DNA of 64,000 nucleotides from Candidatus Hepatincola sp. Av (GCA_023518375.1 CP068450.1:1240001-1304000), one strand, 5' to 3'; counted from the first letter of the stretch, positions 38,582-49,264 are shown. A program made the numbers and translations. Notes: a model not told the origin generated them from the sequence alone.

Positions 38582-39211
38582 ATGAATATAGAAATTATAA
38601 ATTTAGCAGGTGAGAAAGTAGGCAATATTGATCTTAATCAAGAGATCTTTGGTGTGAAAGTTCGCCCTGATATTATAGCTCGTGTAGTAAAGTGGCAATT
38701 AGCTAAAAGACGTGCAGGAACTCATAAAGTAAAAACAAGAGGTGAGGTTAAGCATACTACAGCTAAACCTTTTAAACAAAAAGGTACAGGTAGAGCTAGG
38801 CAAGGTATGAAAAGTGTTCCTAATATGAGAGGTGGTGGTATTGCCTTTGGTCCAGTAGTTAGATCTCATAGCCATAAATTACCTAAAAAGATTAGAGCCT
38901 TAGGTTTAAAAAGTATAGTTTCATCTAAATTAGCTGAAGGTAATTTAATAATTATGAATGAATTAGTATTAAAATCTTATAAAACTAAAGATTTTATAAA
39001 GAATTTTGAAAAATTAGGATTAAAATCAGTACTATTTGTTGATTCTTTAGAAAAAATAGATAATAATTTTAAAACAGCATTATCAAATATTATTAATCTT
39101 GATATTATTCCTCATAATGGATTAAATGTATATGATATTCTGAAACATGAAAAATTAATTTTAACTGAAGAAGCTATTAAAGGACTTGCGGAGCGTTTAA
39201 ATGTTAAATAA
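38582..39211 (+). CDS. rplD: Large-subunit ribosomal protein L4
   Basis: 209 residues. The exit-tunnel loop contains [20 protein letters not shown], the region where macrolide resistance changes occur. L4 lines the peptide tunnel; in gamma-proteobacteria it also represses the S10 operon, a role not assumed here. Its last 11 nt overlap rplW. Confidence 0.98.
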   Translation: MNIEIINLAGEKVGNIDLNQEIFGVKVRPDIIARVVKWQLAKRRAGTHKVKTRGEVKHTTAKPFKQKGTGRARQGMKSVPNMRGGGIAFGPVVRSHSHKLPKKIRALGLKSIVSSKLAEGNLIIMNELVLKSYKTKDFIKNFEKLGLKSVLFVDSLEKIDNNFKTALSNIINLDIIPHNGLNVYDILKHEKLILTEEAIKGLAERLNVK

Positions 39212-39500
39212 AGAAAGATTATATGAGGTTATTCGTAAACCAATAATTACTGAAAAAGCTACAAAACTTTCTTCACAAAATAAGTTTGTTTTTATGGTGG
39301 CAGATTCTGCTACTAAAGCAGAAATCAAAGCCTCTTTGGAATTCTTATTTAAAGTGAAAGTGCAAGCCGTAAATACTTTACGAGTAAAAGGTAAAGAAAA
39401 AACCTTTAAAGGTAAAGTTGGGAAAAGATCAGGTATGAAAAAAGCTATTGTTACTTTAGCAGAAGGGCAAGTAATAGATATGGATTCAGGAGTTATATAA
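39201..39500 (+). CDS. rplW: Large-subunit ribosomal protein L23
   Basis: 99 residues. Contains [20 protein letters not shown] and the beta-hairpin [17 protein letters not shown]23 sits at the tunnel exit and binds trigger factor and SRP. The start lies within the end of rplD, so the two are probably translationally coupled. Confidence 0.98.
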   Translation: MLNKERLYEVIRKPIITEKATKLSSQNKFVFMVADSATKAEIKASLEFLFKVKVQAVNTLRVKGKEKTFKGKVGKRSGMKKAIVTLAEGQVIDMDSGVI

Positions 39501-39503
39501 AAA

Positions 39504-40331
39504 ATGGCATTAAAAAAATACAATCCAGTTACTCCGGGGCAAAGAGGTCTTGTTTTAGTAAGTAAAAAAGATCTATGGAAAGGAAAAGCAGAAAAAAGTT
39601 TAACAATTGGTTTGAAGAAAACTGGTGGCAGAAATAATACAGGTCGTATTACTGTAAGGCATATTGGTGGCGGTCATAAGCAAAAATATCGCCTTGTAGA
39701 CTTTAAAAGAGCTAAACTTAATGTGGAAGCTCAGGTAGAAAGGTTAGAATACGATCCAAATAGAACAGCTTTTATTGCTTTAATAAAATATACAGATGGT
39801 GAATTATCTTATGTTTTAGCTCCTAATGGTTTAAAAGAAGGTGATAAAATAACTAGTGGTGATAGTGCTGATATTAAAGTTGGTAATGCTTTACCACTCA
39901 TTAATATACCTGTTGGAACAATTATTCATAATGTAGAATTAAAACCTGGTAAAGGTGGTCAAATTGCTCGTTCAGCAGGAGCTTATGTCCAATTAGTAGG
40001 CAAGGATAGAGGTTATGCTCAAATAAAATTAACTTCTGGTGAATTACGTTTAATTAATTCTCATTGTATGGCAACAATTGGTGTAGTATCTAATCTAGAT
40101 CATCGTAATGAAAATTTAGGTAAAGCTGGTAGAAAAAGATGGATGGGAGTCCGCCCAACTGTAAGGGGAACAGCTATGAATCCGATAGATCACCCTCATG
40201 GTGGTGGTGAAGGTAAAACATCAGGGGGTAGACACCCAGTAACGCCTTGGGGTAAGCCAACTAAAGGAAAAACTACACGCTCAAATAAAAGAACTGATAA
40301 GTTTATTGTTCGTCGTCGTTCTAAAAAATAA
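39504..40331 (+). CDS. rplB: Large-subunit ribosomal protein L2
   Basis: 275 residues. Contains [22 protein letters not shown] and the catalytic-region histidine in [18 protein letters not shown]2 is needed for subunit association and peptidyl transfer. Three nt after rplW. Confidence 0.99.
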   Translation: MALKKYNPVTPGQRGLVLVSKKDLWKGKAEKSLTIGLKKTGGRNNTGRITVRHIGGGHKQKYRLVDFKRAKLNVEAQVERLEYDPNRTAFIALIKYTDGELSYVLAPNGLKEGDKITSGDSADIKVGNALPLINIPVGTIIHNVELKPGKGGQIARSAGAYVQLVGKDRGYAQIKLTSGELRLINSHCMATIGVVSNLDHRNENLGKAGRKRWMGVRPTVRGTAMNPIDHPHGGGEGKTSGGRHPVTPWGKPTKGKTTRSNKRTDKFIVRRRSKK

Positions 40332-40349
40332 AAAGGTAAGGAGAAATAA

Positions 40350-40628
40350 GTGGCACGTTCTTTAAAAAAAGGTCCTTTTGTAGAAGGTTATTTGTTAGAA
40401 AAAGCAAAAAAAGCATCTGCTGAAAAAAGGAATGATATTATTAAAATTTGGTCTAGAAGATCTACTATTATACCTCCTTTCGTGGGGTTAACTTTTGGGG
40501 TACATAATGGTAAAAAATTTATTCCTGTTTATGTAACAGAAGATATGGTAGGGCAAAAATTTGGTGAATATTCTCCAACACGTACTTATTACGGGCATGG
40601 AGCCGATAAGAAAGCTAAGAGGAAATAA
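40350..40628 (+). CDS. rpsS: Small-subunit ribosomal protein S19
   Basis: 92 residues, GTG start with AAGGAG upstream. [18 protein letters not shown] and the C-terminal [15 protein letters not shown] are typical. S19 is in the 30S head near A-site tRNA. rplV follows after 3 nt. Confidence 0.98.
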   Translation: MARSLKKGPFVEGYLLEKAKKASAEKRNDIIKIWSRRSTIIPPFVGLTFGVHNGKKFIPVYVTEDMVGQKFGEYSPTRTYYGHGADKKAKRK

Positions 40629-40631
40629 GTA

Positions 40632-40991
40632 ATGGCAACACAAGCTAAAGAAGCAAAATCTATTGCAAAGAATATTAGAGTAAGTCCTTTTAAATTAAAT
40701 TTAGTAGCAAAATCTATTAGAGGTTTAGAAGTACAACATGCGTTAAATGAATTAACATACTCTAATAAAGCTATAGCCCTTGATGTAAAAAAAACATTGA
40801 TGTCGGCTATTGCAAATGCTCAGAATAACCATAATATGGATGTTGATCGTCTTTATGTGAAATTTGCACATGTAGGAAAAGCAGTAGTTATGAAAAGATT
40901 TCATGCCAGAGCAAAAGGTAGAGGGGTGAGAATTTTAAAACCTTTTAGCCATTTATATATAGTAGTATCTGAAAAAGAGGATAAAGCATAA
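40632..40991 (+). CDS. rplV: Large-subunit ribosomal protein L22
   Basis: 119 residues. Has [20 protein letters not shown] and the tunnel hairpin '[18 protein letters not shown]'. L22 lines the exit tunnel with L4. Its stop codon shares one base with the rpsC start. Confidence 0.98.
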   Translation: MATQAKEAKSIAKNIRVSPFKLNLVAKSIRGLEVQHALNELTYSNKAIALDVKKTLMSAIANAQNNHNMDVDRLYVKFAHVGKAVVMKRFHARAKGRGVRILKPFSHLYIVVSEKEDKA

Positions 40992-41659
40992 TGGGACAAA
41001 AAATTAATCCAATTGGTTTACGGTTAAAAATCAATCGCACTTGGGATTCTACATGGTATGCCGATAAAAACTTTGCAAAATTTTTACATGAAGATTTAAA
41101 AATTAAATCCTATATTAATTCTAAAGTAAAAGATGCAGGTATTTCTAAAATTCTAATTGAAAGATCTTCTTCTAAAAGAGTTACAGTAAATATTCATGTG
41201 GCAAAACCAGGAGTTATTATTGGTAAAAAAAGAAGTGAAATAGATAATTTAAGAAAATACTTGTCTAATTTAATAGATTCTGATATAAAATTTAATGTTA
41301 TTGAGGTTAGAAAGCCTGAATTAGATGCACAATTAGTAGCAACAAATATTGCTAACCAATTAGAAAAAAGGGTTTCATTTAGAAGAGCCATGAAAAAGGC
41401 AGTTCAAAATGCCTTAAAAATGGGTGCTGAAGGTATCCGAGTTAATTGTAGTGGACGTTTAGGTGGTGCTGAAATTGCTAGAATGGAATGGTACCGTGAA
41501 GGTCGGGTACCTTTACATACCCTAAGGGCAGATATAGATTATGCTGAAGCAACAGCTGCTACTACTTATGGTAATTGTGGCATTAAAGTGTGGATATTTA
41601 AAGGCGAAGTGTTAGATAAAAGTTATTTGTATAATAAAAATAAAACTACTCATAAATAG
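40991..41659 (+). CDS. rpsC: Small-subunit ribosomal protein S3
   Basis: 222 residues. [20 protein letters not shown], the KH-domain [14 protein letters not shown] and the C-terminal [20 protein letters not shown] are present. S3 is part of the mRNA entry helicase. The start overlaps the rplV stop by one base. Confidence 0.99.
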   Translation: MGQKINPIGLRLKINRTWDSTWYADKNFAKFLHEDLKIKSYINSKVKDAGISKILIERSSSKRVTVNIHVAKPGVIIGKKRSEIDNLRKYLSNLIDSDIKFNVIEVRKPELDAQLVATNIANQLEKRVSFRRAMKKAVQNALKMGAEGIRVNCSGRLGGAEIARMEWYREGRVPLHTLRADIDYAEATAATTYGNCGIKVWIFKGEVLDKSYLYNKNKTTHK

Positions 41660-41673
41660 AGGTATAAGGTAGA

Positions 41674-42087
41674 ATGTTAAGTCCAGCAAAAACAAAATAT
41701 AGAAAAGCACATAAAGGTAGGATTCATGGTATAGCCACGAAAGGTGCTACTCTTAGCTTTGGTGAGTATGGTTTAAAAGCGTTAAATCCTGAACGAATAA
41801 CTGCTAGGCAAATAGAAGCTGCAAGACGTGCTATTACAAGGCATATGAAAAGGGCAGGTAAGGTGTGGATAAGAATTTTCCCAGATGTTCCTGTATCTAA
41901 AAAACCAGCCGAGGTAAGGCAGGGTAAAGGTAAAGGTTCTGTAGAATTTTGGGCTTGTAGAGTTAAGCCAGGTAGAATTTTATTTGAAGTAACTGGAGTA
42001 TCTGAAGAAATTGCTCGCAGGGCTTTTGAATTAGGGGCAGCTAAATTGCCAATTACTACTAAATTTGTTAGTAGAATATCGGAATAA
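41674..42087 (+). CDS. rplP: Large-subunit ribosomal protein L16
   Basis: 137 residues, full length. [19 protein letters not shown], the '[20 protein letters not shown]' helix and [20 protein letters not shown] are family landmarks. L16 supports A-site tRNA in the 50S subunit. 14 nt after rpsC. Confidence 0.99.
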   Translation: MLSPAKTKYRKAHKGRIHGIATKGATLSFGEYGLKALNPERITARQIEAARRAITRHMKRAGKVWIRIFPDVPVSKKPAEVRQGKGKGSVEFWACRVKPGRILFEVTGVSEEIARRAFELGAAKLPITTKFVSRISE

Positions 42088-42104
42088 TAGAGGAATTAAT
42101 TTTT

Positions 42105-42305
42105 ATGAAAAATGTTAGCTTACAAAATAAAACAATAGCTGAATTAAACGAAGAATTAATGAAGAATAGAAAAGAATTATTTAATCTACGCTTTCAAAAA
42201 ACTGTGGGTCAATTGGAAAACAGTGCTAGAATAAGAACAGTTCGTAGAAATATAGCAAGAGTTAAAACTTTTTTAACTGAAAAAAGTGTGGCTGAAAAAA
42301 ATTAG
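42105..42305 (+). CDS. rpmC: Large-subunit ribosomal protein L29
   Basis: 66 residues, two helices. KTIAELNEELMKNRKELFNL and LENSARIRTVRRNIARVKT match the family. L29 sits at the tunnel exit beside L23. It lies between rplP and rpsQ as usual. Confidence 0.97.
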   Translation: MKNVSLQNKTIAELNEELMKNRKELFNLRFQKTVGQLENSARIRTVRRNIARVKTFLTEKSVAEKN

Positions 42306-42314
42306 GAGTATTAT

Positions 42315-42548
42315 ATGCCAAAAAGAGTATTAGAAGGTATAGTTGTTAGCAACAAAATGGAAAAAACCGTTGTGGTTAGAGTGGAAAGGCAAGTACAACA
42401 TCCTTTATATAAAAAAATAATAAAAAAATCTAAAAAATACTTGGCTCATGATGAAAGTAATAGTATTGAAGAAGGAACACAAGTAAAAATTTTAGAATCT
42501 AAGCCTTATTCTAAAAGAAAAAAATGGGAAGTAATAGTAAATAATTAG
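42315..42548 (+). CDS. rpsQ: Small-subunit ribosomal protein S17
   Basis: 77 residues, an OB-fold protein. [20 protein letters not shown] and [20 protein letters not shown] are the standard signatures. S17 is a primary 16S rRNA binder. GGAG precedes the ATG; rplN follows after 7 nt. Confidence 0.98.
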   Translation: MPKRVLEGIVVSNKMEKTVVVRVERQVQHPLYKKIIKKSKKYLAHDESNSIEEGTQVKILESKPYSKRKKWEVIVNN

Positions 42549-42555
42549 GTGATGT

Positions 42556-42924
42556 ATGATACAGCAAGAAACAAGATTAAATGTAGCTGATAATTCTGGA
42601 GCAAAATCAGTCCAGTGTATTAAGGTGTTGGGTGGAAGTAAAAAAAGAGTTGCTTCTGTAGGAGATACTATTGTTGTTAGCGTAAAAGAGGCTATACCAA
42701 ATGGTCGTGTAAAAAAGGGTGATGTTCTAAAAGCTGTTATTGTGAGAACAGCCTTTGATATCAATCGGGAAGATGGTTCAACTATAAGGTTTGATAATAA
42801 CTCTGCTGTGCTAATTAACAATCAGGGTGAGCCAATAGGTACAAGGATTTTTGGTCCTGTTACTCGTGAATTAAGAGCAAAAAATTTTATGAAAATAATT
42901 TCATTAGCACCTGAGGTTTTATAA
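42556..42924 (+). CDS. rplN: Large-subunit ribosomal protein L14
   Basis: 122 residues. Starts [20 protein letters not shown] and ends with [20 protein letters not shown]14 contacts the 30S subunit and is the RsfS docking site. First gene of the classic spc operon; its stop shares one base with the rplX start. Confidence 0.99.
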   Translation: MIQQETRLNVADNSGAKSVQCIKVLGGSKKRVASVGDTIVVSVKEAIPNGRVKKGDVLKAVIVRTAFDINREDGSTIRFDNNSAVLINNQGEPIGTRIFGPVTRELRAKNFMKIISLAPEVL

Positions 42925-43241
42925 TGATAATAAAATGTAAATTAAAAAAAGGCGATAATATTATAGTTGTTGCTGGTAAAGATAAAGGAAAAAAAGGTGA
43001 AATTTTATCTGTTTATCCTAAAAAGCAAAAAATTTTAATTAAGGGTATTAATGTTGTAAAAAAACATCAGAAACCATCAGCAAATAATGCTGGAGGCGTT
43101 GTAGAAAAAGAGTTACCCATAGCTATTTCTAATGTAGCATACTTTGATATTCAAAACTCTAAACCAACAAAAGTTGGTTATAAGGTTGACAATGGTAAAA
43201 AGGTAAGATATTGTAAATCTTCAGGTACAATTATAGATTAA
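42924..43241 (+). CDS. rplX: Large-subunit ribosomal protein L24
   Basis: 105 residues. The KOW motif is [20 protein letters not shown], followed by [13 protein letters not shown]24 initiates 50S assembly. It overlaps rplN by one base; the 35-nt gap before rplE carries an AAAGAAAGAG ribosome-binding region. Confidence 0.98.
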   Translation: MIIKCKLKKGDNIIVVAGKDKGKKGEILSVYPKKQKILIKGINVVKKHQKPSANNAGGVVEKELPIAISNVAYFDIQNSKPTKVGYKVDNGKKVRYCKSSGTIID

Positions 43242-43276
43242 TAAATAAAAAGCAAGGAATAAAGAAAGAGAAAAAG

Positions 43277-43816
43277 ATGACACGTTTGTTACAACATTAT
43301 AAAGACATAGCTGTGCCTAATTTAATTAAAGAGTTTAAGTACAAAAATGTAATGCAAGTACCAAAATTAGAGAAGATTACTATTAATATAGGGGTTGGAG
43401 AAGCAGCTTTAGATAAAAAAAAGATAGAATTACCGGCTCAAGAATTAGGTTTAATTGCTGGGCAAAAGGCTATTATATGTTTATCTAAAAAAGCAATTGC
43501 AGGTTTTAAATTAAGAGAAAATATGCCAATAGGCTGTAAAGTAACTTTAAGGAAGTCAAGAATGTATGAATTTTTGGATAGATTTGTAAATGTTGCATTA
43601 CCTCGCGTAAGAGACTTTAGAGGGCTTTCTAATAAAGGTTTTGATGGTCATGGTAATTATTCTCTTGGGATTAAGGAACAAATAATTTTTCCTGAGGTGG
43701 ATTATAATAAAATTGATAAAATTAGAGGTATGAATATTACTTTTTGTACAACCGCTAATAAAGATGAAGAAGCAAAATTTTTATTAAAGGAATTTTACTT
43801 ACCTTTTGTAAAATAA
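43277..43816 (+). CDS. rplE: Large-subunit ribosomal protein L5
   Basis: 179 residues. [36 protein letters not shown] and the conserved [19 protein letters not shown] are present. L5 binds 5S rRNA and forms a bridge to S13. Followed 11 nt later by rpsN. Confidence 0.99.
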   Translation: MTRLLQHYKDIAVPNLIKEFKYKNVMQVPKLEKITINIGVGEAALDKKKIELPAQELGLIAGQKAIICLSKKAIAGFKLRENMPIGCKVTLRKSRMYEFLDRFVNVALPRVRDFRGLSNKGFDGHGNYSLGIKEQIIFPEVDYNKIDKIRGMNITFCTTANKDEEAKFLLKEFYLPFVK

Positions 43817-43827
43817 TAGGAGAATAT

Positions 43828-44133
43828 ATGTCTAAAGCTAGTGCTATTGAAAGAAATAAAAAAAGAAAACAACTAATACAAAAATTTGCAAAGAAAAGAG
43901 CATCATTAAAACAGAAAGCTAATGATAACTCATTAACGCCAGAGGAAAATTTTCAGGCTCGCTTGGATTTAGCTAAATTACCAAAAAATTCTTCACCTAC
44001 TAGATACCGTTTAAGGTGTGAATTGACAGGTCGTCCAAGAGGGAATTATAGAAAATTTTTACTTTGTAGACATAAATTCCGTGAACTTGCTTCAAAAGGG
44101 CAAATTCCGGGTGTAATTAAAGCTAGTTGGTAG
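43828..44133 (+). CDS. rpsN: Small-subunit ribosomal protein S14 (zinc-independent form)
   Basis: 101 residues, the long C-minus form without a CxxC zinc site. Landmarks are [20 protein letters not shown] and '[18 protein letters not shown]'. S14 is in the 30S head. No second, zinc-binding copy is seen in the window. Confidence 0.98.
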   Translation: MSKASAIERNKKRKQLIQKFAKKRASLKQKANDNSLTPEENFQARLDLAKLPKNSSPTRYRLRCELTGRPRGNYRKFLLCRHKFRELASKGQIPGVIKASW

Positions 44134-44140
44134 GTGCTAT

Positions 44141-44536
44141 ATGAATGTTGATACAATAAGTGATTCTCTCACAAGAATAAGAAATGGCTTAATGGCTAAA
44201 AAACAAGAAATTGAAGTATTATGTTCAAAAGAAGTAATAGGAGTTTTAGATGTTTTAAAAACTGAAGGCTATATAGAATCTTATGAAGTTTTTGATGTGA
44301 GAAAAGGTATAAAAAAAATTAAAATTGGTTTAAAGTATTTTAGAAATGAACCAACTATTAAAGAAATTAAAAGATTATCAAAGCCTAGTCGTAGATTATA
44401 TAGTTCATCTAGTAATTTACCAATAGTGTATAATGGATTAGGTATTTCTATTTTATCTACCTCGCAAGGTATAATGTCTAATATAGAAGCCAAAAAAAGA
44501 AATATTGGTGGTGAAGTACTGTGTTCAGTATTTTAA
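44141..44536 (+). CDS. rpsH: Small-subunit ribosomal protein S8
   Basis: 131 residues. DTISDSLTRIRNGLMAKKQE at the N-terminus and GISILSTSQGIMSNIEAKKR at the C-terminus define S8. S8 binds the central domain of 16S rRNA and in E. coli represses the spc operon. The ATG is 7 nt after rpsN. Confidence 0.98.
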   Translation: MNVDTISDSLTRIRNGLMAKKQEIEVLCSKEVIGVLDVLKTEGYIESYEVFDVRKGIKKIKIGLKYFRNEPTIKEIKRLSKPSRRLYSSSSNLPIVYNGLGISILSTSQGIMSNIEAKKRNIGGEVLCSVF

Positions 44537-44552
44537 TTAAAGGGTTAAAGTA

Positions 44553-45086
44553 ATGTCAAGAGTTGGAAAATATCCAGTTACAATAAAAAATAATGTTGAG
44601 GTTTCTTTAGATAACTCACAAATTAGTTTAAAAGGTACAAAAGGAACAGTTGCATTAAATATATCATCTTATGTGAAAGTTGAAAAAATAGATAATGCAA
44701 TTGTAGTAACTCCTATAAATAACACGTTATTTGCAAAAAAAATGTGGGGTACAATGAGAGCACATATTAATAATATGATGACAGGCGTATCTGAAGGTTT
44801 TAAAATGAATCTTGAAATTCAAGGGGTAGGTTACAGAGCAAGCATTAAGGGTAGTAATTTAGTATTACAATTAGGTTTTAGCCATGATGTAATTGTTCCA
44901 ATTCCTGATGATGTAAAAATCTCTTGCCCAGATCTAACTCATATTAATATTGAAGGGATTAGTAAGCAACGTGTAGGACAAGTAGCTGCTAAGATAAGAG
45001 CTTTTAAGAAACCTGAACCATATAAAGGTAAGGGCATTAGATATGTAAATGAAGTGGTTTTACGTAAAGAAGGTAAGAAGAAATAA
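44553..45086 (+). CDS. rplF: Large-subunit ribosomal protein L6
   Basis: 177 residues. [11 protein letters not shown] and the C-terminal [20 protein letters not shown] are the family signature. L6 is near the GTPase-associated centre. Its stop is one base from the rplR start. Confidence 0.99.
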   Translation: MSRVGKYPVTIKNNVEVSLDNSQISLKGTKGTVALNISSYVKVEKIDNAIVVTPINNTLFAKKMWGTMRAHINNMMTGVSEGFKMNLEIQGVGYRASIKGSNLVLQLGFSHDVIVPIPDDVKISCPDLTHINIEGISKQRVGQVAAKIRAFKKPEPYKGKGIRYVNEVVLRKEGKKK

Positions 45087-45087
45087 T

Positions 45088-45465
45088 ATGCTAAGAAAAA
45101 TAACAGATAAAGCTCAAAAAAAATATATAAGAAGAAGAAATAGAATACGTTTTCATTTGAAAAGAAACAATAGTAATAAACCTCGTTTAACTGTGTTTAT
45201 ATCTAATTGTCATATTTATGCACAAATCATTGATGATGCTAAGGGGCTAACTTTAGCTTCAGCCTCAACTGTAGATAAACAAATAAAAGGGACGTTAACA
45301 AAAACATCTAACAAAGATGCTGCCTCTGTAGTAGGTAAATTAATTGCTGATAGATTATTAGCTAAAGGTTTAAAAGAGGTAGCTTTTGATAGAGGAGCCT
45401 CGTTATTTCATGGTAAAGTGAAAGCCTTAGCTGACGCTGCACGAGAAAGTGGTTTAAAATTTTAA
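45088..45465 (+). CDS. rplR: Large-subunit ribosomal protein L18
   Basis: 125 residues from the ATG at 45088, chosen because AAGGTAAGAAG precedes it and the protein then begins [13 protein letters not shown]; an upstream in-frame ATG at 45049 lies inside rplF. Contains [20 protein letters not shown] and [21 protein letters not shown]18 binds 5S rRNA with L5. Confidence 0.98.
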   Translation: MLRKITDKAQKKYIRRRNRIRFHLKRNNSNKPRLTVFISNCHIYAQIIDDAKGLTLASASTVDKQIKGTLTKTSNKDAASVVGKLIADRLLAKGLKEVAFDRGASLFHGKVKALADAARESGLKF

Positions 45466-45479
45466 GGAACTAAATATAC

Positions 45480-46079
45480 ATGTTAGCACAAAATAAAAGA
45501 AAAAAAAGAGAAGTAAAAGAGAAATCAGATCTAATTGAAAAATTAGTGCATGTTAATCGTGTTGCTAAGGTAGTAAAAGGAGGTAGAAGGTTTGCCTTTG
45601 CCGCCTTAGTAGTAGTTGGCGATGGTAAAGGAAAGATAGGTTTTGCTTCTTCTAAAGCTAAAGAAGTTCCAGATGCAGTATTTAAAGCGACTCAATTAGC
45701 TAGAAAAAGTATGATTCAAATTCCTTTAAAAGAAGGTAGAACATTGTATCATGATGTTGTAGCAAAATGCGGGTCAGGTAGAGTAATTATGAAATCTGCT
45801 AAACCTGGAACAGGGGTGATTGCTGGTGGTGCGATGCGAGCTATTTTTGAAGCCTTAGGTATTCATGATGTAGTGGCTAAATCTTTAGGTAGTACTAATC
45901 CACACAATTTAATTAGAGCAACTTTACAAGGTTTATCTAGTTCTGTTTCACCAAAATTAATAGCTTTAAAAAGAGGTAAACAGATTCAAGATATATTTTT
46001 TAAGAAAGATGCTTTAGATGTATCAGAATCAGAAGAAAATATTGAAGATACTAATGATGTTGCAACAATAACTGAATAA
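45480..46079 (+). CDS. rpsE: Small-subunit ribosomal protein S5
   Basis: 199 residues. The double-stranded-RNA-binding fold has [20 protein letters not shown] and [20 protein letters not shown]; the C-terminal domain has [20 protein letters not shown]5 is at the mRNA entry and affects fidelity. An acidic tail of about 20 residues follows. Confidence 0.99.
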   Translation: MLAQNKRKKREVKEKSDLIEKLVHVNRVAKVVKGGRRFAFAALVVVGDGKGKIGFASSKAKEVPDAVFKATQLARKSMIQIPLKEGRTLYHDVVAKCGSGRVIMKSAKPGTGVIAGGAMRAIFEALGIHDVVAKSLGSTNPHNLIRATLQGLSSSVSPKLIALKRGKQIQDIFFKKDALDVSESEENIEDTNDVATITE

Positions 46080-46101
46080 TGAAAAAATTGTGGAATCTCA
46101 A

Positions 46102-46278
46102 ATGAAAAAAACGTTAAAAGTAAAACAAATCAAAAGTGCAATCAGGCGTCCTAAGGATCAAGAACAAACTCTAATTGGTTTAGGATTAAATAAATTGCAT
46201 AAAGTAAAAGAATTAGAAGATACTCCATCAATAAGGGGCATGATTAAAAAAGTAGCTCATTTAGTAGAAGTATTATAA
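46102..46278 (+). CDS. rpmD: Large-subunit ribosomal protein L30
   Basis: 58 residues from the ATG at 46102, giving [20 protein letters not shown], the usual N-terminus and length. A GTG at 46090 would add four residues and cannot be excluded, since neither start has a strong ribosome-binding site. [11 protein letters not shown] is the conserved core. Confidence 0.95.
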   Translation: MKKTLKVKQIKSAIRRPKDQEQTLIGLGLNKLHKVKELEDTPSIRGMIKKVAHLVEVL

Positions 46279-46301
46279 AATTAGGTTAATAGGTTATTGT
46301 T

Positions 46302-46796
46302 ATGAAACTGAATGAAATAAAAGATAATAAAGGTGCTACTCACGTAGTTAAAACTTTAGGTAGAGGCATCGGTTCTGGTTTAGGTAAAACATCTGGTAAA
46401 GGTCATAAAGGACAAAAAGCTAGAGGTGTAGGTAAGGTGCGTTTAGGTTTTGAAGGTGGTCAAAATCCTTTATATAGAAGAATGCCAAAACGTGGTTTTA
46501 CTAATGTTTTTAAGAAAAATTATTTCACTATTAATTTAGAAGTGTTAGCAGCTTACATCAAAAAAGGTACTTTAAATCCTAAGGAAATTTTTACGTTTGA
46601 ATATTTAAAACAACAAAAAGTTTGTAAGGGTATTTATGATGGTTTAAAAATCTTAGGAAAAGGTGAAGCACAAGCTATTAGTGTTGAAGTTGCTGCTATC
46701 TCCAAAACTGCTAAAGAAGCTATTGAGAAATCTGGTGGTAAAGTATCTGTTTTAACGCCTAAGAAATTTGTTGTAACTAAGTGGCAAGAATCTTAA
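46302..46796 (+). CDS. rplO: Large-subunit ribosomal protein L15
   Basis: 164 residues. GRGIGSGLGKTSGKGHKGQK and RLGFEGGQNPLYRRMPKRGF are the classic Gly-rich signature. L15 is a late 50S assembly protein. It directly precedes secY, as in nearly all bacteria. Confidence 0.99.
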   Translation: MKLNEIKDNKGATHVVKTLGRGIGSGLGKTSGKGHKGQKARGVGKVRLGFEGGQNPLYRRMPKRGFTNVFKKNYFTINLEVLAAYIKKGTLNPKEIFTFEYLKQQKVCKGIYDGLKILGKGEAQAISVEVAAISKTAKEAIEKSGGKVSVLTPKKFVVTKWQES

Positions 46797-46812
46797 TTTA
46801 AGGATTGTATTA

Positions 46813-48144
46813 ATGTCTAGTATGGTAAATAATTCTACAGGATTTATGAATGCGTGGTCAAAATCGGCTGCTCTAAGGAATAGGATTTTATTCACTTTAG
46901 GTATACTAATTATATATCGTTTAGGTACCTATATCCCAATTCCAGGAATTAATCCTTTAATCTTTAAAGAGTTTATGAATCATAATTCTCAAGGTTTATT
47001 AGGCATGTTTGATCTATTCTCGGGGGGTGCCTTAGGGAGAATGACTATTTTTGCTTTAAATATCGTGCCATATATAACTGCTTCAATCATGATGCAATTG
47101 TTTATTGTGATTTCCCCACAGCTTACTGAATTAAGAAAAGAAGGGGAAAGAGGTAGTGCCCAAATTAATCAATATACTAGGTATTTAACATTATTTGTAT
47201 GCTTTATTCAAGGGTTTAGTATTGCAATTGGTTTAGAAAATTTACAATCTGGTGGTGCTAGTGCAGTTGTTAATCCTGGTTGGGTTTTTCGTTTTATGAC
47301 AGCTTTTACTTTAACTTCAGGGACTTTCTTTGTATTATGGATGGGTGAAAAAATCACAGAAAGAGGTATTGGTAATGGAGTGTCTTTAATTATTTTTTCA
47401 GGAATTGTATCTAATTTACCATTTGCTATGGTTACATTATTTACTTTAGGAGAAAAAGGAACATTATCTCCTGTGTTTTTAATAGGTATAATAATAATGA
47501 TGGTAGCCATTATTTATGGAGTGGTATTTGTAGAAACTGCACAAAGAAGGTTAGTAGTAAAGTATCCTAAGCGGCAAATTAGTGGTAATAGGTTAGTTGG
47601 TGGTGAAACTTCATATTTACCATTAAAAATTAATAATGCTGGGGTTATTCCTCCTATTTTTGCTAGTTCTTTATTAATTTTACCAACAACATTAATTGGT
47701 TTTTTACACTCTTCTAATAGTTTTGTTACCTCAATTGGGGTATATTTAGGTAGAGGGCAACCTCTATATATGTTACTTTATGCTGTTCTAATTACTTTTT
47801 TTGCTTTCTTTTATGTATCTGTGGTGTTTAACCCTAAAGAAACAGCTGAGAATTTAAAAAATAATGGAGGTATTTTGTTAGGAATTAGGCCAGGTGAATA
47901 TACGGCTAATCACTTACAACAATTACTAAATAGGCTCACTGTAATTGGTGCAATATATTTAGTGCTTGTTTGTTTATTACCTGAATTCCTAATTTCAAAA
48001 GCCTCAATTCCTTTTTATTTTGGTGGTACTAGTTTATTAATTGTTGTATCTGTAACTATGGATACTATTACTCAAGTGCAATCTCATTTAATGTCATATC
48101 AGTATGATAGTATTTTAAAGAAAGCAAAAATTGGTAGAAGATAA
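46813..48144 (+). CDS. secY: Preprotein translocase subunit SecY
   Basis: 443 residues with ten transmembrane helices. Landmarks: RLGTYIPIPGIN in helix 1, LFSGGALGRMTIFALNIVPY around the plug and helix 2, and MTIFALNIVPYITASIMMQL. SecY forms the protein-conducting channel with SecE and SecG. It overlaps the adk start by one base. Confidence 0.99.
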   Translation: MSSMVNNSTGFMNAWSKSAALRNRILFTLGILIIYRLGTYIPIPGINPLIFKEFMNHNSQGLLGMFDLFSGGALGRMTIFALNIVPYITASIMMQLFIVISPQLTELRKEGERGSAQINQYTRYLTLFVCFIQGFSIAIGLENLQSGGASAVVNPGWVFRFMTAFTLTSGTFFVLWMGEKITERGIGNGVSLIIFSGIVSNLPFAMVTLFTLGEKGTLSPVFLIGIIIMMVAIIYGVVFVETAQRRLVVKYPKRQISGNRLVGGETSYLPLKINNAGVIPPIFASSLLILPTTLIGFLHSSNSFVTSIGVYLGRGQPLYMLLYAVLITFFAFFYVSVVFNPKETAENLKNNGGILLGIRPGEYTANHLQQLLNRLTVIGAIYLVLVCLLPEFLISKASIPFYFGGTSLLIVVSVTMDTITQVQSHLMSYQYDSILKKAKIGRR

Positions 48145-48791
48145 TGAAAAATGTATTTATTTTAATTGGTGCACCTGGTAGTGGTAAAGGGACTTTATCT
48201 AAAGTATTAGTAGATAAACTCAACATAGCTCATATCTCAAGCGGTGATATGTTGCGGGCAGAAATAACTAAAGGTAGCACGTTGTCTTTACAACTTAAAG
48301 AATTATTAGCTGAGGGTAAATTAATAGATGATAATCTAATGACAGAAATGATTAGTACTAGAATTCAAAAAGAAGATTGTAAAAATGGTTTTATTTTAGA
48401 TGGTTACCCTAGAACTTTACAGCAAGTAAAATTATTAGATAAAATGCTAAACCAATCTGAAATTAAACTTTATGCTTTTTATTTAGAAATAGACGATGAT
48501 ACTCTGATAAAAAGAATAACTGGTCGTTATGCTTGTGCGAATTGTGGAGCAATTTATAATAAGTATACTTCAAATCCTAAAAAAGAAGGTGTGTGTGATA
48601 AATGTTCAGGAACAACTTTTGTTACCCGAGAAGATGATAATTTAGATACTTTTAATAAAAGATTAGGCACTTTTAAGGCAGAATTACAAGAAATTCTAGC
48701 TTTTTATGAAAAACTAGGTATACTTTATAAGTTTGATGCCACATTGGGTAAAGAGAAAATGCAGGAAAAGTTACTAAAGATAATAAATTAG
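48144..48791 (+). CDS. adk: Adenylate kinase with zinc-binding lid
   Basis: 215 residues. P-loop GAPGSGKGTLSK, NMP-binding SSGDMLRAEI, and DGYPRTLQQVKLL are intact. The lid carries CANCGAIYNKYTSNPKKEG then CDKCSG, a four-Cys zinc site more typical of Gram-positive enzymes but also known in some alphaproteobacteria. It interconverts AMP, ADP and ATP. Its start overlaps the secY stop. Confidence 0.98.
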   Translation: MKNVFILIGAPGSGKGTLSKVLVDKLNIAHISSGDMLRAEITKGSTLSLQLKELLAEGKLIDDNLMTEMISTRIQKEDCKNGFILDGYPRTLQQVKLLDKMLNQSEIKLYAFYLEIDDDTLIKRITGRYACANCGAIYNKYTSNPKKEGVCDKCSGTTFVTREDDNLDTFNKRLGTFKAELQEILAFYEKLGILYKFDATLGKEKMQEKLLKIIN

Positions 48792-48802
48792 TGCTTACTA
48801 TA

Positions 48803-48831
48803 TTGACAATAACAGGATTATTGTTTAAATT
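48803..48831 (+). promoter_or_regulatory. Probable alpha-operon promoter before rpsM
   Basis: TTGACA (48803-48808), 17-nt spacer, TAAATT (48826-48831). The palindrome ACAATAA-CAGGA-TTATTGT (48806-48824) occupies the spacer and half of the -35 box. Confidence 0.6.
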
Positions 48832-48878
48832 TAGTGTTGTTACATTAATGTTTAACTAAATGGAAAAGGAGAGTTAAT

Positions 48879-49247
48879 TTGGCTCGTATAGCAGGTGTAA
48901 ATATTCCAACTAATAAAAAAGTTGGTATAGCCTTAACTTATATTTACGGAATAGGTTTAAAAACTGCTTTAGAAATATGTTCTAAGGCAAAACTTTCTCC
49001 AGATATAAGGGTAAGTGCTTTAACAGAAGAAGAAGTATCTAAAATTAGAGAAACCATAGATAACGACTACATGGTAGAAGGTGATCTAAAGCGGGTTGTT
49101 TATCTTAATATTAAAAGAATGATGGACTTAGGTTGCTATAAGGGGTTACGACACAGACGGCACCTTCCTGTTAGAGGGCAAAGAACTCATACTAATGCAA
49201 GAACAAGAAAAGGTCCAGCAAAAGCCATTGCTGGCAAAAAAATGTAA
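48879..49247 (+). CDS. rpsM: Small-subunit ribosomal protein S13
   Basis: 122 residues. The start is TTG, fixed by the conserved [20 protein letters not shown] and by AAAAGGAGAG upstream. The C-terminus has [21 protein letters not shown]13 bridges the subunits in the 30S head. First gene of the alpha operon; the gap of 87 nt after adk holds a promoter. No rpmJ lies in that gap. Confidence 0.98.
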   Translation: MARIAGVNIPTNKKVGIALTYIYGIGLKTALEICSKAKLSPDIRVSALTEEEVSKIRETIDNDYMVEGDLKRVVYLNIKRMMDLGCYKGLRHRRHLPVRGQRTHTNARTRKGPAKAIAGKKM

Positions 49248-49264
49248 CATAAATAGAGATACAT

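Noticed and set aside
48792-48878. rpmJ (L36) between adk and rpsM
   Set aside because: No short Cys/His-rich frame is present in the 87-nt gap; rpmJ is often elsewhere in alphaproteobacteria.
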